Shown piece after piece: positions 34,695 to 42,722 of a stretch of DNA of 64,000 nt (the first letter of the stretch is position 1; every line of letters starts with the position of its first letter). The stretch comes from Melioribacter sp051488665. Its GTDB lineage: Bacteria > Bacteroidota > Ignavibacteria > Ignavibacteriales > Melioribacteraceae. The stretch is taken from contig NZ_JBPSEG010000009.1 in NCBI RefSeq assembly GCF_051488665.1, positions 60,810 to 124,809 of the forward strand, written 5' to 3'. The notes beneath the pieces were generated by a model. It was not told where the DNA came from. It did not search any database and saw only the letters and a list, made by a program, of their open reading frames with translations. Position numbers and translations under genes: made by a program.

Positions 34695-34799
34695 ATGAAA
34701 TTAAAAACGGCGTATGACGAGTTTCTGTGTATCGGAGGTAAAGTGTGCGGTAGTTATCCGGATGGTAAAGAATTTTGTCATATTCAGATTTGTGAATGA
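34695..34799 (+). CDS. 34-residue cysteine-rich open frame (tentative)
   Basis: ATG at 34695 gives MKLKTAYDEFLCIGGKVCGS, then YPDGKEFCHIQICE and a stop, with four cysteines in 23 residues. AGGGCAGG precedes the start. The spacing could bind a metal ion, but I know no family. It may equally be a remnant, as the surrounding 500 bp carry no other gene and lie next to transposase repeats. Confidence 0.3.
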   Translation: MKLKTAYDEFLCIGGKVCGSYPDGKEFCHIQICE

Positions 34800-34954
34800 G
34801 TTTTGATTCGAAATCAATTCTCACGTCTTGAATGAATTTTTATAAATTTCCGCCTTATTCAAAAGATGAATAATGTTCTCTGTCCAGTTCGCTCAAAGCA
34901 GCCGTCAAAATGCTCCTTTATTTTTGTGCGTGTCATTAATCTCAGTCCGGAAAT

Positions 34955-35105
34955 GTCCTGAAAGGACGATTGAAATAGCTTAGCAATTCAGTTCCAGGAT
35001 ACTAAGTCCCTAAACGAAATTAGTCCCGAAGGGACATCCGAGAATAATCCGGCAATTCATTGCCGGGAAATACGAGTCTCAAAACCAGAATAGTCCCGTA
35101 GGGAC
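34955..35105. repeat. REP-like hairpins, family 2, left flank of second IS200-type gene
   Basis: GTCCT-GAA-AGGAC (34955-34967), GTCCC-GAA-GGGAC (35023-35035), CCGGCAAT-TC-ATTGCCGG (35049-35066) and GTCCC-GTA-GGGAC (35093-35105) stand in a row. Each GTCC-type hairpin is followed by similar A-rich words (ATTGAAAT, ATCCGAGA, ATTGGAAT). The last one lies 9 bp from the transposase stop. Confidence 0.8.
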
Positions 35106-35113
35106 GATTGGAA

Positions 35114-35566
35114 TTATCCCCAAACATATCTTTCATCGTATTCAATTTCATGTTTTTTCAAAAAAGCAATGTATTCTTCTTGAAATGTTTTAATCTTATG
35201 ATGTTCTTTTTGTCGTTTAATATAGGCAACCGTATTTTCAATATGCGATGCACTCACGCTAAACGCCCCATAGCCTTCCTGCCACTTGAAATATTTGTGT
35301 TTTGGAAATGTATCGTGCACCCATTTTGACGAGCCCCCTTTGATCAACTGGATGGCTTTGGCAATCGACAAAGTCGGCGGTAATGAGATTAAAAGATGGA
35401 CGTGGTCTTCAACGCCGCCGATGGCAAGCGCCTTCATATTATTTTCCCTGGCGATCCCTCCCATGTAAAGCCATAACCGTTCTTGCAATTCTTCGCTAAT
35501 GATTTTTTCCCGGTTCTTTGTGCTGAAAATGAAATGAATTAATATGTTGGTGTATGAATGCGCCAT
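35114..35566 (-). CDS. IS200/IS605-type Y1 transposase, second copy type
   Basis: A 150-residue HUH transposase with DHVHLLIS (His55, His57) and the likely nucleophile Tyr115 in NTVAYIKRQKEHH. WQEGYGAFSVSASHIE is the conserved stretch before it. It is of the same fold and length as the gene at 21137-21598 but clearly divergent in sequence. Its flanking hairpins belong to a different family (GTCCY-NNN-RGGAC), so each transposase appears to have its own repeats. No TnpB. The frame appears intact. Confidence 0.9.
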   Translation of the reverse strand: MAHSYTNILIHFIFSTKNREKIISEELQERLWLYMGGIARENNMKALAIGGVEDHVHLLISLPPTLSIAKAIQLIKGGSSKWVHDTFPKHKYFKWQEGYGAFSVSASHIENTVAYIKRQKEHHKIKTFQEEYIAFLKKHEIEYDERYVWG

Positions 35567-35595
35567 TTTTTTCCATTACGACTTTGGCATCAATC

Positions 35596-35652
35596 GTCCT
35601 TACAGGACTTAACTTTAATCGGAACATATATTCCCATCAATAAATTGATGGG
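35596..35652. repeat. family 2 hairpins, right flank
   Basis: GTCCT-TAC-AGGAC (35596-35608) and CCCATCAA-TAAA-TTGATGGG (35633-35652) lie 30-86 bp upstream of the transposase ATG. With the left-flank hairpins they enclose the gene. An AATCC-CTTGCT-GGATT dyad follows near 35667. The rest of the gap to 35897 shows no gene. Confidence 0.75.
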
Positions 35653-35897
35653 TTAATTTCATAAAATCCCTTGCTGGATTAGTTAATCTCCCCGATTTCA
35701 CATTCTTTGCATTGTCGTCAAATCTCGTCATAGATGTGCATGCCGCCGTGCAGCTATGTTAGTCACTCAGTCGTAAATAAGAAATTTATATCGGATAAAC
35801 AACGCAAACAAAAAAATTTTTATTATCATCCTACTTTATTAACTCAGTTCGACTGCGGGTTTGTATTGTCGGTTTTGGGCGGATTGTTAGTTTGCAT

Positions 35898-36455
35898 TTA
35901 CCATGAAAGATTAAATTTGTTTTTAATTTCCTGAATTTCTTTATATGAAAGATTTCCTTTCAGAAGAAAGCATTTTGCGCCCAGTTCATCTCGTTCATTT
36001 ATTCGAACGCCGCTTTTATAAAGTTTCATTAATAATTCTATAAATTGTTCTCTCTGCTTATTTTTTACAAGAATTTTATATTCACTTACGATATTTTCTT
36101 TTTGTTCCACTTCTATTTTTATTACAAAACCTTTCACGACAAACCGCTTATAGAACGAATTAGTTTTCTGTCTGTCATAAATAAGATTAATTCTTACAAT
36201 GTCATTTAGTAAAAAGGTTTGTGACTCGTTCCCTTTAGTATTAACCGATAATTGATTTTCGTTTAATTCAATTTCGCCAATATTTCGGTAAAGATAATAC
36301 GGCGATATTAATAGCGGAATTAACGGTATGAAAGGTATGATTAAATAGGCAATCTTGTTTTCTACTAACCAAGTATAAAAAGCAAGTCCAATGAGAAACA
36401 GTATTAATATTCTGAAATAGAAGGTTTTTCTTTCTTTGATCAAGCTAAATTTCAT
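35898..36455 (-). CDS. small membrane protein of unknown function
   Basis: A 185-residue protein with two hydrophobic segments at about 14-32 and 34-55 (LILFLIGLAFYTWL and AYLIIPFIPLIPLLISP). A C-terminal soluble region (IELNENQLSVNTKG onward) has alternating beta-strand character as in bacterial PH-like domains. The last 50 residues are charged and helical. I do not recognise the family. The nearest upstream sequence element is the 52-bp repeat at 36587. Confidence 0.65.
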   Translation of the reverse strand: MKFSLIKERKTFYFRILILFLIGLAFYTWLVENKIAYLIIPFIPLIPLLISPYYLYRNIGEIELNENQLSVNTKGNESQTFLLNDIVRINLIYDRQKTNSFYKRFVVKGFVIKIEVEQKENIVSEYKILVKNKQREQFIELLMKLYKSGVRINERDELGAKCFLLKGNLSYKEIQEIKNKFNLSW

Positions 36456-37108
36456 TTTTTTTCTGATATTTGTTGCAGACTATTTATTCTGCTTGGAATA
36501 CTTAGTCAAATAATAATATCCCTCTTATTTACAGGCAATATATTTGATTAGCCTGGTTTGTTAAATAGTTCTTCCTGATAACTTAGCGCTTATTATAACT
36601 TCAACGAAAATAACTTTATACTGATTTTTTGTCAATAGTAATTTGATAATAAAAGCCTTATACTCCCTGATTCATACGTGTGAAAAATAAAATTAAACGC
36701 AACCGTTAGAACGCTCGCTCTAAGTAATCAGAATAAATCTGTAGTGCATTTGCTTCACTAATTAACGCCATAATTCTGCTAATTAGTCGACTAATTTTAA
36801 CCCCACGGCTTTAGTCGTGGATATGAACAACTAAATGCGCATGAAGCGATTTATAGGTTCCCGTCGCGAAGACCAATCTCTCTTCAAACTATTTATAACC
36901 TTTAGTAAAGCTAACCTTTCTATTATGCTCTTTTTATAGAAGCCAGTCAGATTTAAAATAAACGTTTGGGTATATATCAATAATGTCTATAATTATTAAT
37001 GACGCCAAACAATAGACTAACCAGGGTGGAGTATACTTTAACAAACTTATATTTCCCGATTCAACGTATGCGTGATCGTGGTAGTGTTGAAGCTGGGGTG
37101 ATGCGATG
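36456..37108. other. 653-bp gene-poor region at the edge of the RM module
   Basis: The region contains the 52-bp repeat (36587-36638), a perfect 16-bp palindrome AATTAGTCGACTAATT (36781-36796) and a CCACG...CGTGG hairpin (36803-36820) resembling ends of IS200/IS605 elements. A 70-residue minus-strand frame (36934-37146) runs into vsr and is not credible as a gene. Base composition is AT-rich throughout. Confidence 0.5.
36587..36638 (+). repeat. 52-bp direct repeat, left copy
   Basis: It is identical over 52 bp to 40141-40192. It begins CGCTTATTATAACTTCAACG and ends TTTTTTGTCAATAG. The two copies have the same orientation and enclose vsr, the PLD nuclease and the methyltransferase. Sequence beyond both ends differs, so the repeat borders are sharp. 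Confidence 0.9.
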
Positions 37109-37516
37109 CTACCGAGATTCATATACTTTAAGAATTTTTGAAACACATTCTTCTAATTTATGTTTTATATCATATTCCCAAAAACGCAAAACTAACCACC
37201 CTTGTTCAGTTAATTTCTCATTTACAAGCTTATCACGTTTTTTATTACGTTTAATCTTTTCAGTCCAGTATTTAATATTTGTTTTGGGAGCTATAAAGCG
37301 GGTAGGGTGACCATGCCAAAAATCGGAATCAATAAAAATGACTATCTTTTTCCTGCGAAAAACAATGTCTGGTTTTCCATATATTTTTTTTACATGTTTT
37401 GCAAAATATATTTTTCGTTTTTTTAATTCCTTCATCAATATAAGTTCAGGTTTAGTACCTTCGGAACGAATATTACGCATATTCTTTCTACGCTGTTCTT
37501 TAGTAAGATTATCCAT
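37109..37516 (-). CDS. vsr: very short patch repair endonuclease
   Basis: A 135-residue Vsr-type nuclease. The N-terminus RRKNMRNIRSEGTKPELILM is characteristic and the active site is GKPDIVFRRKKIVIFIDSDF with Asp50, followed by WHGHP. Vsr nicks next to T in T:G mismatches created by deamination of 5-methylcytosine, and usually accompanies a C5 methyltransferase, as here. Its ATG lies 6 bp after the stop of the PLD nuclease. AT-rich composition like the rest of the module. Full length. Confidence 0.93.
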   Translation of the reverse strand: MDNLTKEQRRKNMRNIRSEGTKPELILMKELKKRKIYFAKHVKKIYGKPDIVFRRKKIVIFIDSDFWHGHPTRFIAPKTNIKYWTEKIKRNKKRDKLVNEKLTEQGWLVLRFWEYDIKHKLEECVSKILKVYESR

Positions 37517-37522
37517 AAATCA

Positions 37523-38506
37523 TCATACTGAAAAATCCATATAATAAGTTTCATCATCAATTTTATAGAATGTTACATCTGTTCTACCGTAATTTAATAA
37601 ATCTTCCTTAGTAACAGGTGCACCAGAAGCTAAGCCAAGACGGTTTCTAAAATACTCGCCAATTAAGCTATTGTTATGTGGGGTATGAATTGCTTTGCCG
37701 TTTTCTTGAGCTCGGGAACAAATTAAAATCTTTGAGTCGTCTGTCAAGACGGTAAAATGTACTTTTCTTGGTGGGAAAAAATCAGAATTATATATTAAAG
37801 ATGGTAAACGAATATAGGCTTGATTAGGTTCGCGTCCTTCCTCTGGCCTTTGTCCCCAATTTAAGCCTGATCTTGCTGGCAGATTCCCATTTTTATCTAG
37901 AAAAGAAATAGTTACAAAAGGTAAACCTGTAATATTTTCTACTATTCCTGCATCTTGAGTCTCAATATCTGGTAATAATTCTTTAACTCGTTTCTTATGA
38001 AGAAAAAATTTGTCATTGTATATTTGGACAAGATTTTCTGTGTCTTGATGAGTACAGTAGATTGTATAATCAATTAAACTATTATAATATTCATATGCTT
38101 CACTGGCATCACAAACGGCCATAATTTCTTTTCTTGATTGTGAGAATGCAGTTTGAGTATAATTTGCTGAGCCTAGAAATCCAATACAGGGTTTATCGTC
38201 AGTAAACCATGCATATACTTTAGAATGTACTGGAGGCATCTTAGTGATATAGCTGCATTTGAACCTTCCTTTATAATCTGATTCCATAATTTGTTGAAAA
38301 CCACGATGATTACTGAGAGCTAAACCATCTGAAGGGCACATACCTACAATTAGCTCAATACTAATATTTTCACTGATCTGCATGACTTCTTCTAAATGAT
38401 GAAAAGCCATTGCTGAAGTTGCATATCCAGAAACTATATACAATTTATTGCACCCTTCTTTAACGGGTTTTATCAATAATTCATTGAAAAGATCTTCTGA
38501 AATCAT
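37523..38506 (-). CDS. NgoFVII/BfiI-like PLD-fold restriction endonuclease
   Basis: A 327-residue protein. The N-terminal half is a phospholipase-D fold with one HxK site: PPVHSKVYAWF (His94, Lys96) followed by GFLGSANYTQTAF, so it should act as a dimer without metal. The C-terminal half, from about residue 200 (SFLDKNGNLPARSGLNWGQR), fits the B3-like DNA-binding domain of NgoFVII-type enzymes. It is placed between the cognate methyltransferase (14 bp upstream) and vsr. The recognition site is unknown. AGGA before the ATG. Confidence 0.88.
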   Translation of the reverse strand: MISEDLFNELLIKPVKEGCNKLYIVSGYATSAMAFHHLEEVMQISENISIELIVGMCPSDGLALSNHRGFQQIMESDYKGRFKCSYITKMPPVHSKVYAWFTDDKPCIGFLGSANYTQTAFSQSRKEIMAVCDASEAYEYYNSLIDYTIYCTHQDTENLVQIYNDKFFLHKKRVKELLPDIETQDAGIVENITGLPFVTISFLDKNGNLPARSGLNWGQRPEEGREPNQAYIRLPSLIYNSDFFPPRKVHFTVLTDDSKILICSRAQENGKAIHTPHNNSLIGEYFRNRLGLASGAPVTKEDLLNYGRTDVTFYKIDDETYYMDFSV

Positions 38507-38520
38507 GAGAAATCCTATAT

Positions 38521-39687
38521 TTAATAATTTATATTAGGTACTATATAGTTCTCTAAGTTATCAAATAACCTTATTTGAGTATTATTAGTATTATATAAAT
38601 TTAAGTTTTCCGGATGTATCATAGGCGGTATATTAGGCTCAATAGCCGGATATTCGATTCCAGCAAAACTTTTTAAAACGGATTCTAGTATTATTTTAAC
38701 ACCACGTACAGGGACAGCCATTCCAATTTGTTTTCTAACACTTTCTTTTGAACCATAAAAAATAAAATTATCAGGAAATGTTTGTAAACGAGCCCTTTCT
38801 CTGTTTGTTAAAGCCCTAGGTTCTTCCCAATGATAAACATGTGTTCCACCGCCACCGCTTCCTGTAACAGTATAAGCGGGTTTATCAGGATCTAACCGTT
38901 TATATATCTGGCTTATTTTTGCTCCATTAACATTAAGCCTTAAATGGTCGGGTAAGTCAGCAGTAAATGCATTTTCACCTGGTTTTATATGTTTTAATCT
39001 TTCAATTACAATTTTTGATTGCTTAGTTAATTCATTATTTGGTGCATTAGGTGGAATGGGAGGATTCTCAATAGCGTTTTTACATGTTATATCAATCTCA
39101 GAAAATGGTTCCGGTGAAGGAATAGCAAATGGAATATTTAAATCTTTTCTTATTCCAATAATTATAATACGATGCCTTGCTTGTGGCACACCATATCTTT
39201 CGAATTTATATAAATGGGGGTATATGGAATATCCTGAATTAAATAATTCGTTAATAATTATTTTAAAAGCTTTACCTTCGTTAGAGTTTCTCAAGCCACT
39301 AACATTTTCTGCTAAAAACCATTTAGGTCTAAAAATATTAATAGCTTTAACACCATAAGTATACAATGGACCATATATACCATTAATACCTTTTTGTTCA
39401 CCAACTACACTAAAATCATTACATGGAAAACCAAAAGCTAAAGCATCAATATCAGATATTTTTTTTAATATTTCAAAATCTAATTTTCTTATATCTTTAC
39501 AAATGACCGTATTAGGCTTTTCCGGACATATATTATTACGATAAGTTTCACACGAATCTTTATCATAATCAGTTGCCCAAGCATGTTCGATTTTAAAGAT
39601 TTCACCATTATGTTCGATTGAAGCAAGCTTTGCGGCTAACCCTATACCACCAGGCCCTGAAAATAATTCACCAAACTTAAATATCAT
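38521..39687 (-). CDS. DNA (cytosine-5) methyltransferase
   Basis: A 388-residue type II modification enzyme. Motif I is GELFSGPGGIGLAAK, motif IV is ALAFGFPCNDFSVVG with catalytic Cys89, motif VI is LAENVSGL, motif VIII is QARHRIIIIGIR and motif X is KQIGMAVPV. The variable region before YTVTGSGGGGTHVYHWEEPR contains the recognition domain. It methylates cytosine to protect DNA from the adjacent PLD-fold nuclease. First gene of a three-gene operon. An AT-rich dyad (39741-39766) lies 54 bp upstream of the start. Confidence 0.96.
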   Translation of the reverse strand: MIFKFGELFSGPGGIGLAAKLASIEHNGEIFKIEHAWATDYDKDSCETYRNNICPEKPNTVICKDIRKLDFEILKKISDIDALAFGFPCNDFSVVGEQKGINGIYGPLYTYGVKAINIFRPKWFLAENVSGLRNSNEGKAFKIIINELFNSGYSIYPHLYKFERYGVPQARHRIIIIGIRKDLNIPFAIPSPEPFSEIDITCKNAIENPPIPPNAPNNELTKQSKIVIERLKHIKPGENAFTADLPDHLRLNVNGAKISQIYKRLDPDKPAYTVTGSGGGGTHVYHWEEPRALTNRERARLQTFPDNFIFYGSKESVRKQIGMAVPVRGVKIILESVLKSFAGIEYPAIEPNIPPMIHPENLNLYNTNNTQIRLFDNLENYIVPNINY

Positions 39688-39740
39688 TTTTAAACCTTCG
39701 TATTAAAAGAATTTTATTAAAAGTAATAATGTAATGTATC

Positions 39741-39766
39741 AAATACAAGTAAAACTTATTGTATTT
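39741..39766 (-). promoter_or_regulatory. dyad upstream of methyltransferase operon
   Basis: AAATACAAGTAA and TTATTGTATTT form an inverted repeat with 8 perfectly paired outer bases, 54-79 bp before the methyltransferase ATG. Position and symmetry suit an operator or promoter-proximal binding site for timing the module. The remainder of the 530-bp gap to 40217 is AT-rich, gene-free and contains the second 52-bp repeat. Confidence 0.35.
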
Positions 39767-40140
39767 ATCATAAAGGCATAATGAAAAAGCTGTACGGCAA
39801 CAGTATTATAGAGTTTTTAACGCCCATATGAACCTCTTGTTATACATTATTTTTTTTGCGGATAAAACTGAAAGTATTAATGAATTTCCACCCAGTACTA
39901 AATTTAAGATTAATTCTTGAAGTTACATGTTAATATAATCATAATTCGGTATCACTTGGGATTGCTCTAAGAAATTCATCCATTCCTTACTTACATTTTT
40001 GTTTGTGAAATAGTTTGTTTGTATTATATGAATTATAAAAGTGCCTTAAGAATATCTTTTTTGTGCCTGTATCATAGATAATAATAAACTTAACAATTAT
40101 AGCAGTTTCATTTGATTTCAAACGAAATATGAATAACCCC

Positions 40141-40192
40141 CGCTTATTATAACTTCAACGAAAATAACTTTATACTGATTTTTTGTCAATAG
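40141..40192 (+). repeat. 52-bp direct repeat, right copy
   Basis: This is the exact second copy of 36587-36638 in the same orientation, 26 bp from the 3' end of the minus-strand membrane-protein gene at 40218. Confidence 0.9.
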
Positions 40193-40217
40193 AATATAGT
40201 TGCCGATACGTCACTGA

Positions 40218-40685
40218 TTACAGATGGTTATTCTGGCGGTTGTCAACAGTTAACTTTTTCTTCAGTCCTAATAGTATTAATACGCTTACTATAATCATTG
40301 ATATTGACAACGATATAAGCCCAAATTTGATAATGATTTCCTGGACGAGCGTTCCCTGCATAGAATTTCCGGCGATCGGCATCATTACCGAACCGGCGCC
40401 CCAAAACGCGGCTAATAAAGTTGTGAACCAATTTGCATAAGCCCCGAAAAGTGCAAGAATGTAACCGGTTTTCAGCATACCCGATTTCAATGACAGCTTG
40501 GGCCAGATTACTCCGAAAATCATTAATAACATTCCGTTTTGGACGCCTTCGAGATGACTCGATAATCCCATCCTGGGATTTTCCAAGCCGGGGATTAAGA
40601 ATCCGGTTAATAACCCGATTAAGAATAAAAGCGCACCGTACTTTATTAATTTATGATCGTAATCCAAACGAATTTCGTCTTCCAT
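40218..40685 (-). CDS. four-helix membrane protein, hydroxylaminobenzene mutase-like
   Basis: A 155-residue integral membrane protein with four hydrophobic segments. The N-terminal LIKYGALLFLIGLLTGFLIP, LENPRMGLSSHLEGVQNGML and a WGAGSVMMPIAG motif resemble HabA/HabB hydroxylaminobenzene mutases, which rearrange hydroxylaminobenzene to 2-aminophenol. Many relatives are only called membrane proteins, so the enzymatic role is uncertain. GGAGG precedes the ATG. It borders the RM module. Confidence 0.7.
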   Translation of the reverse strand: MEDEIRLDYDHKLIKYGALLFLIGLLTGFLIPGLENPRMGLSSHLEGVQNGMLLMIFGVIWPKLSLKSGMLKTGYILALFGAYANWFTTLLAAFWGAGSVMMPIAGNSMQGTLVQEIIIKFGLISLSISMIIVSVLILLGLKKKLTVDNRQNNHL

Positions 40686-40962
40686 AACTTGAGCCTCCGT
40701 CCTTTATATTATACTTCATAATAATGGAATTATTTTTCATTTACAATTAATATTGAATAATTCTGAATTAAGTTTAACCCGAAAGCCGTTGGAGTTTTAG
40801 GGACGCCGAACCCCTGTTTCTTCAGCGGTTTTTTCCTTTTAAAAAGAGCGTTCTTTGAAATAATTAGATATGAGTAACAGAACAGGCAAAAATAATATAA
40901 GACAAACTATCTATAATTGTATGCCAAACTGATTATTAAATTGCCTCTTTTTAGTGAAATGT

Positions 40963-41000
40963 AAAAAAAAAGCTGAAACCGGTTTTTTCGATTTCAGCTT
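40963..41000 (-). terminator. intrinsic terminator of tRNA-Lys
   Basis: On the minus strand AAGCTGAAA, a 13-nt loop region with extra CG pairs, and TTTCAGCTT form a stem followed by a run of T. It lies 18 bp after the tRNA 3' end. Confidence 0.85.
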
Positions 41001-41017
41001 AAAAGAGAAGCTTTTTG

Positions 41018-41090
41018 TGCTTCCTGGGGGACTCGAACCCCCGACCAATAGATTAAGAGTCTACTGCTCTACCAACTGAGCTAAGGAAGC
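41018..41090 (-). tRNA. tRNA-Lys (anticodon CTT)
   Basis: A 73-nt cloverleaf. The acceptor stem is GCTTCCT with AGGAAGC and discriminator A, and the D arm is GCTCAGTTGGTAGAGC. The anticodon arm GTAGA-CTCTTAA-TCTAT has CTT at positions 34-36. The T arm is GGGGG-TTCGAGT-CCCCC. CCA is not encoded. It reads codon AAG. It sits at the right edge of the variable region, but no copy of its 3' end was seen that would mark an integrated island. Confidence 0.97.
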
Positions 41091-41165
41091 GTCACAAAAA
41101 TAATTAATTTTTGGTTCCCACTCAAAACTTCTTTTAATTTATAGTTCAAAAAAATCCGTTCTGTT

Positions 41166-42089
41166 ATGAAAAGTTTATTTAAGAATGCGGCTTATTTCCT
41201 TTTGATACTTGCGATTCTTTCGTGCGCCGGAAAGCAGGAGCGGGAATTGCCCTCAGGCGCTGCGTTGATCGACGACCTGGGCAACCGGGTATCGATCGAT
41301 TCGATTCCCGGCAGAATTATATCGTTGGCTCCGAATCTGACCGAAATAATTTTCGATTTGGGCGCGGGCGATAAACTCGCGGGCAATACGCTCTATTGCA
41401 ATTACCCGCCCGAAGCGCGGAATGTGGAAAAAGTGGGCGACCTCCTTACCGTCGATTTCGAAAAAATCCTGTCGCTCAAACCGGACCTGATTTTTATAAC
41501 CGTAGAAGGCAATCGCAAAGAAACTTTCGACAAATTCAAAAGTCTGGGACTTAAAGTCTTTGTGTCGAATCCGCGCAATTACGAAGGCGTCAAAAAATCG
41601 TACCTTGATATCGCGCGGATACTAGGCAGGGAAAAATACGCCGCTGAAAAAATAGAAATATGGGACGCTCTGCTCGATTCGATTCGAAGCAAATCCCGAA
41701 AATACAATCCCAAAACCGCAATGCTGCCGGTCGAATTGAAACCGATTATGCTGGCGGGCAAAAACACTTTTTTGAACGAATTTCTCGAATTGTGCGGACT
41801 CGAAAATATTGCAGACGATTCGTCAATCAACTATCCGGTTTTCAACCGCGAAGAAATTTTAAAGCGGAATCCCGACTATATTATTATCCTTTCGGACGGC
41901 AAATTGAAAACCGGAGATTTACTCGAACTCTATCCCGAATGGAAAGATTTGAAAGCGGTGCGGAACGGCAATGTGATTTTCGTCGACAGGGATTTGTACT
42001 CGCGTCCCGGTCCGAGATTTGCCGAAGCGGCTGCGGATTTATTTAATCGTCTTCATCCGGAAGAAAGTCTTCGATATCCTGAGCGATAA
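41166..42089 (+). CDS. BtuF-like ABC transporter substrate-binding lipoprotein
   Basis: A 307-residue helical-backbone metal-receptor protein. It has a lipoprotein signal with lipobox ILSC (Cys20). The mature part begins with LIDDLGNRVSIDSIPGRIIS, then LAPNLTEIIFDLGAGDKLAG, and includes YCNYPPEARNVEKVGD and KPDLIF, as in vitamin B12, heme and iron-siderophore receptors of family BtuF/FecB. A B12 ligand is plausible (short linker, SLAPNLTEI motif) but not proven. The permease and ATPase genes are not in the window. Its last 47 bp overlap the convergent small gene. Confidence 0.88.
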   Translation: MKSLFKNAAYFLLILAILSCAGKQERELPSGAALIDDLGNRVSIDSIPGRIISLAPNLTEIIFDLGAGDKLAGNTLYCNYPPEARNVEKVGDLLTVDFEKILSLKPDLIFITVEGNRKETFDKFKSLGLKVFVSNPRNYEGVKKSYLDIARILGREKYAAEKIEIWDALLDSIRSKSRKYNPKTAMLPVELKPIMLAGKNTFLNEFLELCGLENIADDSSINYPVFNREEILKRNPDYIIILSDGKLKTGDLLELYPEWKDLKAVRNGNVIFVDRDLYSRPGPRFAEAAADLFNRLHPEESLRYPER

Positions 42090-42273
42090 AAATCATAGCG
42101 CATTTGTCGCCTTTGAATTTCCCCGTTGCTCTGCAGTTTGCATGGCGTTCCCGGACTTTTTCGATATCGATTTCCGAATCGATTCCGAATTGGCTCAAAT
42201 CCTCGCCGCATTCGGTGCAGAACAAAATATCGTCTTTAAGACTTCCGTCAATATTTTTAATTGGTTTTTTCAT
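42043..42273 (-). CDS. small protein with zinc-ribbon-like cysteines
   Basis: A 76-residue acidic protein with FCTECGEDLSQFGIDSE and later HANCRATGKFKGDKCAMIFI, giving two CxxC/CxnC pairs that could bind one zinc. The acidic end is DFLPDEDD. I do not recognise the family. It overlaps the 3' end of the BtuF-like gene by 47 bp in convergent orientation and the upstream gene by 17 bp, so its coding status rests on the cysteine pattern and start context (ATGAAAAAACC). Confidence 0.6.
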   Translation of the reverse strand: MKKPIKNIDGSLKDDILFCTECGEDLSQFGIDSEIDIEKVRERHANCRATGKFKGDKCAMIFIAQDIEDFLPDEDD

Positions 42274-42589
42274 AAGATATTTCTTTCAGTTCCCAGTCGA
42301 TGCCGTCGCAGGGCAGATACTCGAGCGTCGGGTGTTCGTCGTGTTTTGTGCAAAGAACCGCCGACTCGTCGAAATATCTGCAGCTCGAGCAGAGCGTGTC
42401 CTCTATTATTTGCTTGTTCTTTTCTTTGAACATACGGTACTGAATCGTAGCCGGATAGATTATAATACCGTAAATCGAGATTATCCCGAGCCACCACCAG
42501 TACCGATATTCCATCAACCCGTACAAAAACCAGAGAGCCGGAATTAATACCGCCGTCCTTACGATAGCCCAAAATATAATTCCGCCCAT
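42257..42589 (-). CDS. small membrane protein with cysteine-rich cytosolic tail
   Basis: A 110-residue protein with two hydrophobic segments (WAIVRTAVLIPALWFLYGLM and WWWLGIISIYGIIIYPA). A C-terminal tail follows with four cysteines (TLCSSCRYFDESAVLCTKHD and LPCDGIDWEL). The Cys spacing suggests metal binding. Family unknown. It is the upstream member of a two-gene unit with the zinc-ribbon protein (17-bp overlap). Confidence 0.65.
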   Translation of the reverse strand: MGGIIFWAIVRTAVLIPALWFLYGLMEYRYWWWLGIISIYGIIIYPATIQYRMFKEKNKQIIEDTLCSSCRYFDESAVLCTKHDEHPTLEYLPCDGIDWELKEISYEKTN

Positions 42590-42722
42590 TGAATCGACTT
42601 TCTTTTTGACCTAAACTTAATTATAAAACGCTCAATTTTCAATTAATCTTCTTTCGAATTGATTTTCGTATCGCTATAATTTAACTTACATACAAACAAT
42701 TTTTGTTTAAAAGGGATTCAAC

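Noticed and set aside
36934..37146. A 70-residue minus-strand frame before the RM module
   Set aside because: It overlaps the 3' end of vsr in another frame, has no ribosome site and no motif that I can place.
41018..41090. tRNA-Lys as attachment site of an integrated island
   Set aside because: No second copy of its 3' end was noticed in the window and no integrase gene is present.
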